NCBI GenBank assembly: GCA_963922875.1
Contig: CAWUJH010000002.1
Location: 310,001-374,000, forward strand
Reading direction: 5' to 3'
Length of the DNA: 64,000 nt
Origin: Ketobacter sp963922875
GTDB lineage: Bacteria; Pseudomonadota; Gammaproteobacteria; Pseudomonadales; Ketobacteraceae
Shown here: one piece after another, positions 35,382 through 44,214 of the stretch
Numbering within the stretch: position 1 is the first letter of the stretch
Layout of the letters: each line of letters starts with the position of its first letter
Notes under the pieces: model-generated
Database searches by the model: none
Seen by the model: only the letters and a program-made list of their open reading frames with translations
What the model was told of the DNA's origin: nothing
Translations under genes and position numbers: made by a program

Positions 35382-36071
35382 TCAGGAATTCTGCATAGCG
35401 GGAAGAGAAGATTGACTGGCTTTTTTCCGTGTCGCTACCCGTCGATCAATAATCCTTTTGATTGCGATTAAAAAGCCTAAGGCCATAAAAGCACCGGGTG
35501 GCAATAGGGGCAGTAGAACACCGGAAAAATTCGGGATAATCACAGTTTCTAGCCAGGCAAAGTGTTCGCCCAGCAGAAGAGAGGCGTGGGCAAACAGGGT
35601 GCCGCTGCCAATTACTTCGCGCATGGCGCCAACGGCTACTAATACCCATGTAAAACCCAACCCCATGGCGAGGGCGTCTGCTATTGAAGGCAGTACCGCA
35701 TTTTTTGAAGCAAAACTTTCGGCTCTACCGAAAATGGCACAATTGGTGACGATCAGCGCGATAAAAAGTCCCAATACCTGATATAACTGATGCATCCACG
35801 CATTAATCGCCATATCTACCAAGGTCACCACACTGGCTATAAGAACGATAATAACCGGTATTCGTACTTGAGGCGTGATGATGCCGCGGATCATGGAAAT
35901 AATAGTGTTGGTAATGATCAATACCACCATGGACGCAAGCCCCATACCTAGGCCATTCGTGGCGGTGGTGGTTACAGCTAACAGCGGACACAGTGCCAAC
36001 ATCTGCCCCATTGCGACATTGTTGTCCCATAAACCATCTCGAAAAATGCGGCCATACTCAGCTGAGCTCAT
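35382..36071 (-). CDS. rnfE: RnfE, Rnf complex membrane subunit
   Basis: 229-residue inner-membrane subunit of the ion-pumping ferredoxin:NAD oxidoreductase. About six helices; family motifs GLWDNNVAMGQMLALCPLLAV and GLGFTWVLVAVGAMREVIGSG (given here only in part: LCPLLAV, GAMREVIG). It is homologous to RnfA with inverted topology. It overlaps rnfG by four bases. Confidence 0.93.
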   Translation of the reverse strand: MSSAEYGRIFRDGLWDNNVAMGQMLALCPLLAVTTTATNGLGMGLASMVVLIITNTIISMIRGIITPQVRIPVIIVLIASVVTLVDMAINAWMHQLYQVLGLFIALIVTNCAIFGRAESFASKNAVLPSIADALAMGLGFTWVLVAVGAMREVIGSGTLFAHASLLLGEHFAWLETVIIPNFSGVLLPLLPPGAFMALGFLIAIKRIIDRRVATRKKASQSSLPAMQNS

Positions 36072-36721
36072 TGGCTAGACTCCTCTTGCGCTGGCGTTGT
36101 TGAGTTCAATTGATGATGCCAGGATTGATAGAACTGTAATCCTTGATGTATTCCCTTCACCATTGATCGCGGTGTAATAGTGGCCCCTGTAAACTGGTCG
36201 AATTCACCCTTATCTTTTTTAACGGCCCATTGTTGCGCGCTAGTGTTACTCAACGATTTGCCATCAAAAGAAAGAATCCAATTGTCTTTAGTCAATTCAA
36301 TTTTGTCTGCCAGCCCAGGGGTTTCCTTATGGCTGATAACGCGCACTCCGGTAATTTCACCGTTGGCGTCGAGACCTAAAATAAATTGGATGATTCCACC
36401 CCAACCTGGCGTAGAAATTAACAAGGCTGCGCCACTAAACTCATTGCCTTTTTTCGCGACCAGTATTTTAACGGGATTTTTAAAATAACGGCTATCAGTG
36501 ATGATCTGGCTTTCCTCTATAGGATTGTTGTCATAGAGTTCCGCTGGTAACACTTGTTTCAGCATTTTTATCTGGTCATTGACTATGTGTTCTTCGATTA
36601 ACGGTTGGGTTTTGATATTGCCCCCAATGAGTAGCATACTCACCAAATAGCAAATTCCCCCAAGCAACCCTGCTTGGTATGCCAACCTTTCACGATAACT
36701 GGGTGATGCAACTGTTGTCAT
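36068..36721 (-). CDS. rnfG: RnfG, covalent-FMN subunit
   Basis: 217-residue periplasm-facing subunit with one N-terminal membrane helix (about 15-37) and an FMN-binding domain. The Thr in FTGATITPRSMV (near residue 180) is the covalent FMN attachment site. It transfers electrons within Rnf. It lies between rnfD and rnfE with normal spacing. Confidence 0.93.
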   Translation of the reverse strand: MTTVASPSYRERLAYQAGLLGGICYLVSMLLIGGNIKTQPLIEEHIVNDQIKMLKQVLPAELYDNNPIEESQIITDSRYFKNPVKILVAKKGNEFSGAALLISTPGWGGIIQFILGLDANGEITGVRVISHKETPGLADKIELTKDNWILSFDGKSLSNTSAQQWAVKKDKGEFDQFTGATITPRSMVKGIHQGLQFYQSWHHQLNSTTPAQEESSQ

Positions 36722-36749
36722 GCCGGATTCCTATCTTATTGACGTTGCC

Positions 36750-37838
36750 TTATTGACGTTGCTGTGATCGTGGTGTGGCCGTGGCAGGGAGCGGCTTGCC
36801 GGTATGACTGCGGCCATAAATTCTTGGTTTAATGGAACGGTCAATTAAGGGCGTTAAAGCATTCATCATTAAAACCGCAAAACCAATGGCCTCCGGAAAG
36901 CCACCCCAGGCTCGTATAGCGAATATCAGCAGGCCACAACCAAATCCGAAAAGTAGTTTTCCGGCGCTGGTGGAAGGAGAGGTGACATAATCTGTAGCAA
37001 TGAAAAATGCACCTAACATGATGCCGCCTGATGTTAGGTTGACCCAGGGGGCTGCATACTGGGCGCTGTCATAGCTATAGAAAATTCCGCTGACCAGTGT
37101 CAGCGTTAACAGCATGCTCAGGGGAATATGCCAGCTGATGATGCGAAAATAGAGGAGGAAAAGCCCGCCCAAGAATATCAGAAATTCAGAGGTTTCTGCC
37201 AAGCTGCCCCGAGTAAAACCAAAAAATGCTTGCTGCAACGAAAACTCAGTGGCCACTAGTTCGGAAACCGGAACATCGCCCGATGCTTTTATCTGACCCA
37301 GTATAGTGGCGCCGGTTACCCCATCGGCAAGAGGCTGAAAGCCGAAGACAATTTGCAGGCTTTCTAAGAGTGAGGGTGCGTTCGTGCTGAACAATGGGTT
37401 CACATTGGCCCAGGTGGTCATTTGCATTGGGAAAGATACCAATAACGCGACTCGGGCCAGCATAGCGGGATTAAATAGGTTTTGACCAATACCACCAAAT
37501 AATTGCTTGCCCACTGAGATAGCAAAACCAGACCCCACGATACCAATCCACCAGGGTGCCCAAGGAGGTAGGGTCATGGCCAACAACCAGCCCGTGAGTA
37601 GTGCCGAATTGTCTTTAAGTCGATACAAGGGTTGCTGCTGTGCTGCTAGACAGACCGCCTCAAAGGCTACCGCCGCTGCAATGGTTATGATCCATAAAAA
37701 CACCGCAGGCCAGCCAAAAATATAGAACCCAAACAGGGTGGCAGGTGTAAGGGCAACGCATACCATAAACATGATGCTGTTTACGTGCGAGCTGTCGTGG
37801 GCGTGGGGTGAGGCTCTAAGCGGTATTGAACTGTTCAT
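36750..37838 (-). CDS. rnfD: RnfD, membrane flavin subunit
   Basis: 362-residue polytopic subunit. The covalent FMN site is the Thr in DGVTGATILGQ (near residue 173). Further family motifs are GGIGQNLFNPAMLARVALL and FFIATDYVTSPSTSAGK. The basic C-terminal tail is rich in Pro, Thr and Arg. It starts two bases after the rnfC stop. Confidence 0.93.
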   Translation of the reverse strand: MNSSIPLRASPHAHDSSHVNSIMFMVCVALTPATLFGFYIFGWPAVFLWIITIAAAVAFEAVCLAAQQQPLYRLKDNSALLTGWLLAMTLPPWAPWWIGIVGSGFAISVGKQLFGGIGQNLFNPAMLARVALLVSFPMQMTTWANVNPLFSTNAPSLLESLQIVFGFQPLADGVTGATILGQIKASGDVPVSELVATEFSLQQAFFGFTRGSLAETSEFLIFLGGLFLLYFRIISWHIPLSMLLTLTLVSGIFYSYDSAQYAAPWVNLTSGGIMLGAFFIATDYVTSPSTSAGKLLFGFGCGLLIFAIRAWGGFPEAIGFAVLMMNALTPLIDRSIKPRIYGRSHTGKPLPATATPRSQQRQ

Positions 37839-37840
37839 CG

Positions 37841-39313
37841 TTAGTTATCCACCGTTTCGCTGGATCGGCTTTTACGCTTATTTTTCTTGGCCGCCTTTTT
37901 CGCAGCGGCTTCTGCCGCCTCTTTTTCCATTCGTTCACCTCGCATTGAGGTTAACTGTTTGGTGTATTCTAATTTTTGCTCGCTGGCTTTTCGTAATTTC
38001 AGAGAGCCTTTAGCAAACTCGAAATACTGTACCAAAGGAATGTGAGAGGGACAGACGTAAGAGCAAGAACCACATAAAATGCAATCATTCAGTCCAAAGG
38101 CTTGAGCGCCTTCGAAATCATCGGTGCGGGAATGTTTCGCCATTTCCAGTGGCACCAAGCCCATGGGGCAGGTATCCACACAGCGACCACAACGAATACA
38201 AGGCGCTGGTACCTGTTGATTCACTTCTCTTTTATTCAGCGCCAAAATCCCCGTGGTTCCTTTGGTAATGGGAACATCCAGCGACGGTATGATTTGTCCC
38301 ATCATGGGGCCTCCGAGCAACAGTCGGTTGGGCTCGGATTTCAAACCGCCACAAATATCGATTAAATGACTAACCGGTGTACCTAACAAAGCTTCTACAT
38401 TTTGTGGCTGGCTAACGCAGGCTCCGGTGACGGTGGTTATGCGGGAAATCAGGGGACGGTCATAGCGTAAGGCTTGTTGTATTGCATACACAGTTGCCAC
38501 GTTATGTACCAATATACCCAGGTCGTTACTGCGGCCCCCGGCTGGAACCTCCTGGCCAGTGACGGCTTGAATAAGTTGCTTAGCCGAGCCTGTTGGGTAA
38601 AGGGCGGGTACGGCGACAATCTCAATCGAACCATAAGGCGCAGCCGCTTTTTCTAAGGCAGCGATAGCTTGTGGTTTATTGTTCTCAATGGCGATAACTA
38701 CGCGATAGGCTTCTAAAATATAACGGACCAAACGTGCACCATCCACAATGTCTTCTGCACGCTCCTGCATTAGAAAATCGTCAGCGGTTAGATACGGTTC
38801 ACATTCACTACCATTGATTAAAAAAGTCTTTATTTCAAAGCGTCGGCCTTGTCGAAGCTTGACAGCAGCGGGAAATATAGCGCCACCCATTCCCACTATG
38901 CCAGCCTGTTCAACTTTGCTGGCTAATTCATCAGGCGACAATGTTAGAGGATCAATGGGTAGGCTTTCTTGTTCTCTCCAGCGCTCTTCGCCATCGGGCT
39001 CAATAATCAGAGCATTGGTGGGTAGGCCTGAGGGGTGAGGCGCTACAATGGGTTTGATATCGGTAATAATTCCCGAAGTCGGTGCATGTAGATTGGCCGA
39101 CAGATTACCCCTCAAAGCCGCAGCAATTAATTGGCCTTTAGCAACGGTATCCCCAACCTTCACCAAAGGCGTGGCATCGGCACCTGCATGCTGGCTTAAG
39201 GGCAATAATAACTTCGCGGGTAAGGGAATGTTGGTTAAAATTGGCCGCGTGGAACTAGGTGCTTTGTGTTCTTCCGGGTGTACACCACCCTTGTTCTTCG
39301 AGAAACCAAACAT
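37841..39313 (-). CDS. rnfC: RnfC, NADH-site and [4Fe-4S] subunit
   Basis: 490-residue peripheral subunit that carries the NADH/FMN site (GMGGAIFPAAVKLRQG, GSECEPYLTADD) and two [4Fe-4S] motifs near the end (CIRCGRCVDTCP and CILCGSCSYVCP). The C-terminus is a Lys/Ala-rich extension (AAEAAAKKAAKKNKRK). The ATG at 39313 (MFGFSKNK) lies two bases after the rnfB stop; an upstream frame extension overlaps rnfB and is not preferred. Confidence 0.94.
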   Translation of the reverse strand: MFGFSKNKGGVHPEEHKAPSSTRPILTNIPLPAKLLLPLSQHAGADATPLVKVGDTVAKGQLIAAALRGNLSANLHAPTSGIITDIKPIVAPHPSGLPTNALIIEPDGEERWREQESLPIDPLTLSPDELASKVEQAGIVGMGGAIFPAAVKLRQGRRFEIKTFLINGSECEPYLTADDFLMQERAEDIVDGARLVRYILEAYRVVIAIENNKPQAIAALEKAAAPYGSIEIVAVPALYPTGSAKQLIQAVTGQEVPAGGRSNDLGILVHNVATVYAIQQALRYDRPLISRITTVTGACVSQPQNVEALLGTPVSHLIDICGGLKSEPNRLLLGGPMMGQIIPSLDVPITKGTTGILALNKREVNQQVPAPCIRCGRCVDTCPMGLVPLEMAKHSRTDDFEGAQAFGLNDCILCGSCSYVCPSHIPLVQYFEFAKGSLKLRKASEQKLEYTKQLTSMRGERMEKEAAEAAAKKAAKKNKRKSRSSETVDN

Positions 39314-39315
39314 AC

Positions 39316-39846
39316 TTATGCGGCCTCTGGTTTGGGCCAATGCCAGGTTCCGATGCTAGCGACTTCCGGTGCCATAGTGATACAGTCTTCTGGGCAGGCT
39401 TCTTTGCATCTGCTGCAGCCCGTGCAGGCCTTGCTAATTACAATATGCATTTGTTTATTGGCACCAACAATGGCATCCGTTGGACAGGCCTTATAGCATT
39501 TGGTGCAGCCGGTACAGGTTGCGCCATCTATAGTCGCGACCACAGGTAAAGTGAATTGGGCTTCTAGAGTGCTCAGATCAATATCCATAATCGCAGCCAA
39601 TTTTTCCACCAGTAGTTGTCCGCCGGGAGGGCAGCAGGTAATGTCTGCCTTGCCCTCGGCAATAGCCTCAGCTGCCGGGCCGCAGCCAGGGAAACCGCAT
39701 TGTCCGCATTGACTGTTGGGTAACAGTGACTCGATTTCTTTAACTACGGGATTGCCCTCATCGACGGCCAAGTATTTTGCCGCAATGCCGAGCAGTGTGC
39801 CTAGCACCAGTCCCATGGAAGTTAATACGAAAATGGCCATAAACAT
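39316..39846 (-). CDS. rnfB: RnfB, iron-sulfur electron-entry subunit
   Basis: 176-residue subunit that exchanges electrons with ferredoxin. An N-terminal membrane helix is followed by the cluster motif CGQCGFPGCGP with a distant CC pair, then two ferredoxin-type motifs, CTGCTKCYKACP and CTGCSRCKEACP. Spacing to its neighbours is tight. Confidence 0.95.
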   Translation of the reverse strand: MFMAIFVLTSMGLVLGTLLGIAAKYLAVDEGNPVVKEIESLLPNSQCGQCGFPGCGPAAEAIAEGKADITCCPPGGQLLVEKLAAIMDIDLSTLEAQFTLPVVATIDGATCTGCTKCYKACPTDAIVGANKQMHIVISKACTGCSRCKEACPEDCITMAPEVASIGTWHWPKPEAA

Positions 39847-39858
39847 AAGTGATACCCC

Positions 39859-40440
39859 TTAGATCATTCCACTGAAGCCCATGAATGCAAGCGATAGGAT
39901 GCCTGCCGTGATTAAGCTGACCGGTGTTCCAGCAAAGGTTTCCGGGACATTGGCTAATGCTAATCGTTCTCGTAAGCCGGCGAAGATCACCATAACCAAG
40001 GAAAAGCCTACGGCGGAGCCCATGCCGAATAACAAGCTTTGAATCAGATTGTTATCTTCCGTTACGTTTAATAATGCGACCCCTAGTACGGCACAGTTAG
40101 TAGTGATAAGTGGAAGGTAGACACCTAAATTTTTGTAGAGTAAGGGGCTGGTTTTACGGACAACTGATTCAGTGAACTGCACCACAGCCGCGATAATGAG
40201 GATAAAAGACAGAATTCGCAGAAATTCGATATGTAGTGGTACTAGCAGCCAATGCTCGATAACCCAGCTTAGGAAAGCTGAAAGAGTCAGAACAAAAGTA
40301 GTGGCCATGCCCATACCAAAGGCGGCACTAATATTGTTAGAAACCCCCATTAACGGACATAGACCTAGAAATTTGACCAGCACAATATTGTTTACAAATG
40401 CAGTGCTGAGAAATAACAACAAATATTCCATGAAAGACAC
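39859..40440 (-). CDS. rnfA: RnfA, Rnf complex membrane subunit
   Basis: 193-residue inner-membrane subunit, about six helices, with FVNNIVLVKFLGLCPLMGVS and LPLITTNCAVLGVALLN. First gene of the rnfABCDGEH operon. In Azotobacter the nif-linked Rnf1 drives ferredoxin/flavodoxin reduction for nitrogenase; the same is expected here because a sigma54 promoter and NifA sites precede it. Confidence 0.94.
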   Translation of the reverse strand: MSFMEYLLLFLSTAFVNNIVLVKFLGLCPLMGVSNNISAAFGMGMATTFVLTLSAFLSWVIEHWLLVPLHIEFLRILSFILIIAAVVQFTESVVRKTSPLLYKNLGVYLPLITTNCAVLGVALLNVTEDNNLIQSLLFGMGSAVGFSLVMVIFAGLRERLALANVPETFAGTPVSLITAGILSLAFMGFSGMI

Positions 40441-40484
40441 TACCTAATTAGCTTAACAAATTTTTCCAGTATGGAGAGCTCTGC

Positions 40485-40500
40485 TGCATTTAGTGTGCCA
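40485..40500 (-). promoter_or_regulatory. Sigma54 -24/-12 promoter of the rnf operon
   Basis: Minus-strand sequence TGGCACACTAAATGCA: perfect TGGCAC at -24 and ATGCA at -12, 44 bases before the rnfA ATG. Confidence 0.82.
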
Positions 40501-40595
40501 TGGGTAATCTCGTGATTTCCGGGTCTTTCCGAGACTATAGATTCGAAGCCTTTAGACAATTAGTGCCTTTGCTGCCAAATATACTGCGAATATTT

Positions 40596-40611
40596 TGTCG
40601 GAAAGCCAACA
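40596..40611. promoter_or_regulatory. NifA upstream activator sequence 1, rnfA-nifL region
   Basis: TGTCGGAAAGCCAACA, perfect TGT-N10-ACA, about 96 bases above the rnf -24 box and about 130 bases above the nifL sigma54-like site. Confidence 0.78.
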
Positions 40612-40646
40612 AAATATGGTGATGATTAACACCTGGGGAGCCTAAT

Positions 40647-40662
40647 TGTAGCAAAACAGACA
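40647..40662. promoter_or_regulatory. NifA upstream activator sequence 2, rnfA-nifL region
   Basis: TGTAGCAAAACAGACA, perfect TGT-N10-ACA. It lies midway between the two divergent promoters, about 80 bases above the nifL candidate and 147 above rnf. Confidence 0.72.
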
Positions 40663-40715
40663 AAATCTTTGACATACGACAAATGGAGAAAACCCTACAA
40701 ATGCTAGTTTCAACT

Positions 40716-40731
40716 TGTAATTTTTAAGACA
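40716..40731. promoter_or_regulatory. NifA upstream activator sequence 3, rnfA-nifL region
   Basis: TGTAATTTTTAAGACA, perfect TGT-N10-ACA, only about 10 bases above the nifL sigma54-like element, so bound NifA could also interfere with nifL transcription. Confidence 0.6.
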
Positions 40732-40741
40732 AATTAGAGTT

Positions 40742-40757
40742 GGGTACATATTTTGCT
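40742..40757 (+). promoter_or_regulatory. Sigma54-like promoter candidate for nifLA
   Basis: GGGTACATATTTTGCT has GG at -24 and TTTGCT at -12 with exact spacing, 61 bases before the nifL ATG. It is weaker than the other sigma54 sites (GGGTAC instead of TGGCAC). Confidence 0.5.
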
Positions 40758-40818
40758 AAATCCGTATTAACAGGAATGCAGTAAAGCTCCAATCTTTCTC
40801 CCAAGTGAGGGTTCTTCT

Positions 40819-42414
40819 ATGTCAAAAAATGATTGTACGCAACCTGCGGATACCACTAACCCTCTTCAGGTTGCGGCAAAAATCAATGAGAGTATTTCAT
40901 CTGGGGGAAACGACCTGTTGTCTAATGAGGTGTTTTTTCAAACAGTAGAACATTGTCCAGTGGCCATCTCCATTACCGATCTTAAGGCCAACATACTTTA
41001 TGTGAATAAAGCCTTCACACAGGTGACTGGCTATAGTGAAGCAGAAGTCATAGGTGAAAATGAATCATTGCTGTCCAACCATACCACGCCCAGACTAGTC
41101 TACCAGGCATTATGGGGGCGGTTGGCGCAGCAGAAACCATGGAGTGGAATGTTGTTGAACCGGCGTAAGAATGGCGATCTTTATTTAGCTGAGCTTACGG
41201 TTTCTCCCGTAATTAACGAGAATAAGGAGACTGTATTCTATTTGGGGATGCATCGGGATAGTACTGAGCTCCATGAACTGGAGCAGCGTGTCATCAATCA
41301 GGGTTCAATGATAGAAACAGTGGTTAATGATGTGCCGTCCGCGCTTCTAGTTATCGATGATGACGGCAATATTGAGTTAGCAAATCCTAGTTTTAAAGCC
41401 CTTGCACAGGAAATAACGAAAGAAAAATCCGTTCAATCTCTATTGGCGTTGTTAGAGCAACAATTAGGTAATCACCTCCATTTGCTAAAGTCTGAGCATC
41501 GAGGTTTTGATGGAAAAGAAATAACAGTAGATCTTGGCGGACAATCTCCGCGTTGGTATTCCTGTTTTGGCACGAGTATTGAAGTAGCCTGTGAGAAAGC
41601 TGACAGTTTCTTTCAAAAGGAAGAAAAACATTACATTTTGTTGATGTTGAATGACATTAGCTATTTTAGAAAACGTCAACAGGAAATGCATTTGAACTCA
41701 TTGAAAGCTCTGATGGCGGAAGAAGATCTGGTACAGGGTATGCGGGAAACTGTTAATGGCGCCATCCATCAATTACAAGGGCCTGTAAATATGATTGCAG
41801 CGGCAGTTAATGTTTTGCAACGTCGGAAAGCGACCGGCGACAAAGATGTTATGGTTTTGTCCGCTTTAGAAGATGCATTGAATTCTGGAAGAGAAGCGTT
41901 AGATAACTTACAGGAGTCAATGCCGTCTCCAATATTGGAGACTAAGCAACCAGTGAATATCAACCAGATAATTCGCGAAGCTATTTCCATATCTACGGAA
42001 AAAATGCTGGCACTGGGGATTGTTGTTTCCTGGAAGCCTCTAGCGCAACTGCCTTCAGTGATCGGTCGCGAACGACGTTTGCGCAGTATGTTTAAGCAGA
42101 TATTGGATAATGCTATTGATGCCATGAGTGATCGTTCCATAAGACAACGGGAACTCTTTATAGAAACAAAGTATGAAAAGGATCGTGTTGTTTGCGAAAT
42201 AAGTGACACCGGTCCTGGTATTCCACAGGAGCTGCTAGTGAAAGTCTTTCAACCATTTTTCAGCACCAAGATTAACAGCAGTGGGTGTCGTGGAATGGGA
42301 TTGTCAATGGTTCAGGAAATAGTTTCAGATCATTCCGGTAATGCTTATGTCGATGCTGACTATCGAGAGGGTTGTCGGGTTGTTGTTCAAATCCCGGTTT
42401 CCTCTGCTGGCTAA
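40819..42414 (+). CDS. nifL: NifL, redox- and nitrogen-sensing anti-activator
   Basis: 531-residue partner that inhibits NifA in oxygen or fixed nitrogen. PAS1 (about residues 38-155) has the FAD-type core KPWSGMLLNRRKNGDLYLAE. A second PAS-like region follows (about 160-275). The histidine-kinase-like part has an H box with His317 (AIHQLQGPVNMIAAAV), an N box QILDNAIDAM and DTGPGIP, as in Azotobacter NifL, which nonetheless acts by binding rather than by phosphotransfer. nifA follows 18 bases downstream. Confidence 0.94.
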   Translation: MSKNDCTQPADTTNPLQVAAKINESISSGGNDLLSNEVFFQTVEHCPVAISITDLKANILYVNKAFTQVTGYSEAEVIGENESLLSNHTTPRLVYQALWGRLAQQKPWSGMLLNRRKNGDLYLAELTVSPVINENKETVFYLGMHRDSTELHELEQRVINQGSMIETVVNDVPSALLVIDDDGNIELANPSFKALAQEITKEKSVQSLLALLEQQLGNHLHLLKSEHRGFDGKEITVDLGGQSPRWYSCFGTSIEVACEKADSFFQKEEKHYILLMLNDISYFRKRQQEMHLNSLKALMAEEDLVQGMRETVNGAIHQLQGPVNMIAAAVNVLQRRKATGDKDVMVLSALEDALNSGREALDNLQESMPSPILETKQPVNINQIIREAISISTEKMLALGIVVSWKPLAQLPSVIGRERRLRSMFKQILDNAIDAMSDRSIRQRELFIETKYEKDRVVCEISDTGPGIPQELLVKVFQPFFSTKINSSGCRGMGLSMVQEIVSDHSGNAYVDADYREGCRVVVQIPVSSAG

Positions 42415-42432
42415 ATTTGATGAGATAATTCC

Positions 42433-44019
42433 ATGAGTTCAACCAATTTTGCAAAGCCAGGTCAAAGAGTTTCGTGTCGTGAAGAATTACTTCAGCGGCA
42501 GTTTCACGCGCTTTGTCGCGCTTCCCACATACTATGTCGCGCACAAAATATAGAGGAAACCATGGGTGGCATTCTGGGTGTGTTGCACAAAGAAGCCGGA
42601 CTGTTGCATGGTGTCATCACGCTATCTGATCCCGACCATGATCAAATGCAGGTCGGCGCAGTTTATAGTGAATCAGAGGTTGTTAGCAAAGCGTCTAACT
42701 CCGTGCGTTATCGCACTGGAGAAGGTATCGTTGGCCGTATCATCCAGCACAATCAATCCATTGTTCTTGGTCGAATATCTTCTGAACCAAAATTCCTTGA
42801 TCGATTGGCGTTGTACGATCTGGAACTGCCTTTTATTGGCGTGCCAATTAGGGATGGGGATGGGTCCGCAATTGGGGTGCTCGCCGCGCAGCCCGATGTA
42901 CCGGCTGATGACTATTTACCGGATCGCACTTCATTTATGGAAGCGATTGCCAATTTGTTGTCGCAAACGGTACGTCTTTTGGTGAATGTTGAAAAAGGTC
43001 GAACTATCGCCAGCGAACGAGATGAACTGCGGCGCGAAGTTCGGGGCAAGTATGGCTTTGAGAATATGGTTGTGGGCCATTCCGAAGGTATGCGACAAGT
43101 GTTCGACCAGGTTCGTCGTGTCGCCAAATGGGATAGCACTGTACTTGTATTGGGTGAATCTGGTACCGGTAAAGAGCTAATTGCCAGCGCTATTCACTAT
43201 AATTCGCCACGCTCTCATAACCGTTTTATTCGTCTGAACTGTGCATCACTACCAGAGACGCTGCTGGAATCTGAACTTTTTGGGCATGAAAAAGGCGCCT
43301 TTACCAACGCCGTTAAGCAACGTAAAGGACGCTTTGAAATGGCCGATGGGGGCACCTTATTTCTTGATGAGATTGGTGAGATATCTCCGGTATTTCAGGC
43401 AAAGCTACTACGAGTCTTACAAGAAGGTGAATTTGAGCGACTTGGTGGCAGTCAAACCTTTAAAGTTGACGTGCGTATTGTAGCGGCCACTAATCGTAAT
43501 CTTGAAGTGGAAGTGGATCGAGGTCGATTTCGCGAAGACCTGTATTATCGCCTCAATGTGATGGCGATAAGATTGCCGCCGTTACGAGAGCGCTTAGTTG
43601 ACATTCCAGAGTTGGCGCCATTTCTGGTGGATAAGATTTCAAAACACCAAGGCCGACCTCTACGACTTACGGATAATGCTTTACGCATGCTGATGAGCTA
43701 TGACTGGCCAGGTAACGTACGCCAGTTGGAGAACTGTCTGGAACGAGCTTCAGTGATGAGCGAAGAAGGCACTATTGATAGCGACGTTATTTCTCTGCCT
43801 GACTCATATAGCATGACAGCACCACCGGTCATGACCTCTGTTAATCCAACGGCGGATGTGGATTTAAGTGATCCCTCAATGAATGAAAGAGAACGTTTGA
43901 TTGCGGCCCTGGAACAAGCGGGTTGGGTGCAAGCCAAAGCCGCTCGTTTATTAGGAATGACACCCCGTCAAATTGCTTATCGTATTCAAATAATGAAAAT
44001 CAATGTGCGTAAAATCTAA
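42433..44019 (+). CDS. nifA: NifA, sigma54-dependent activator of nif genes
   Basis: 528-residue enhancer-binding protein. An N-terminal GAF domain (about 25-180) senses 2-oxoglutarate and interacts with NifL. The AAA+ domain has Walker A GESGTGKE near residue 241 and Walker B TLFLDEIGE. The sigma54-contact loop reads GAFTNA (residues 289-294), not GAFTGA. The C-terminal Fis-type helix-turn-helix (AKAARLLGMTPRQIAYRIQ) should bind the TGT-N10-ACA sites. The Cys-rich interdomain linker of oxygen-sensitive NifAs is absent, which fits control by NifL. Confidence 0.96.
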   Translation: MSSTNFAKPGQRVSCREELLQRQFHALCRASHILCRAQNIEETMGGILGVLHKEAGLLHGVITLSDPDHDQMQVGAVYSESEVVSKASNSVRYRTGEGIVGRIIQHNQSIVLGRISSEPKFLDRLALYDLELPFIGVPIRDGDGSAIGVLAAQPDVPADDYLPDRTSFMEAIANLLSQTVRLLVNVEKGRTIASERDELRREVRGKYGFENMVVGHSEGMRQVFDQVRRVAKWDSTVLVLGESGTGKELIASAIHYNSPRSHNRFIRLNCASLPETLLESELFGHEKGAFTNAVKQRKGRFEMADGGTLFLDEIGEISPVFQAKLLRVLQEGEFERLGGSQTFKVDVRIVAATNRNLEVEVDRGRFREDLYYRLNVMAIRLPPLRERLVDIPELAPFLVDKISKHQGRPLRLTDNALRMLMSYDWPGNVRQLENCLERASVMSEEGTIDSDVISLPDSYSMTAPPVMTSVNPTADVDLSDPSMNERERLIAALEQAGWVQAKAARLLGMTPRQIAYRIQIMKINVRKI

Positions 44020-44038
44020 CGCAATGAAACCAAACATT

Positions 44039-44054
44039 TGTGCGATACCTAACA
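44039..44054. promoter_or_regulatory. NifA upstream activator sequence 1 for nifB
   Basis: TGTGCGATACCTAACA, perfect TGT-N10-ACA, about 88-103 bases above the nifB -24 element. Confidence 0.75.
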
Positions 44055-44073
44055 TGATGGTAAGAGAAATTGT

Positions 44074-44089
44074 TGTTCTGAACCGCACA
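44074..44089. promoter_or_regulatory. NifA upstream activator sequence 2 for nifB
   Basis: TGTTCTGAACCGCACA, perfect TGT-N10-ACA, about 53-68 bases above the nifB -24 element. Confidence 0.7.
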
Positions 44090-44141
44090 AAATACCGATT
44101 AGAAAATGCTAAAACCCCGAAAAAACAGTAGTTTAGATAAT

Positions 44142-44157
44142 GGGCACGGGGGTTGCA
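44142..44157 (+). promoter_or_regulatory. Sigma54 -24/-12 promoter of the nifB operon
   Basis: GGGCACGGGGGTTGCA: GGCACG at -24 and perfect TTGCA at -12, 57 bases before the nifB ATG. Confidence 0.85.
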
Positions 44158-44214
44158 GAGAAACTTTGGATGCAACACAGGGGCAACAGAAAACAAACCA
44201 GAGGAGTTTTTGCT

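Noticed and set aside
44140..44214. Upstream extension of NifB
   Set aside because: It would translate the sigma54 promoter; ATG 44215 has a good ribosome site.
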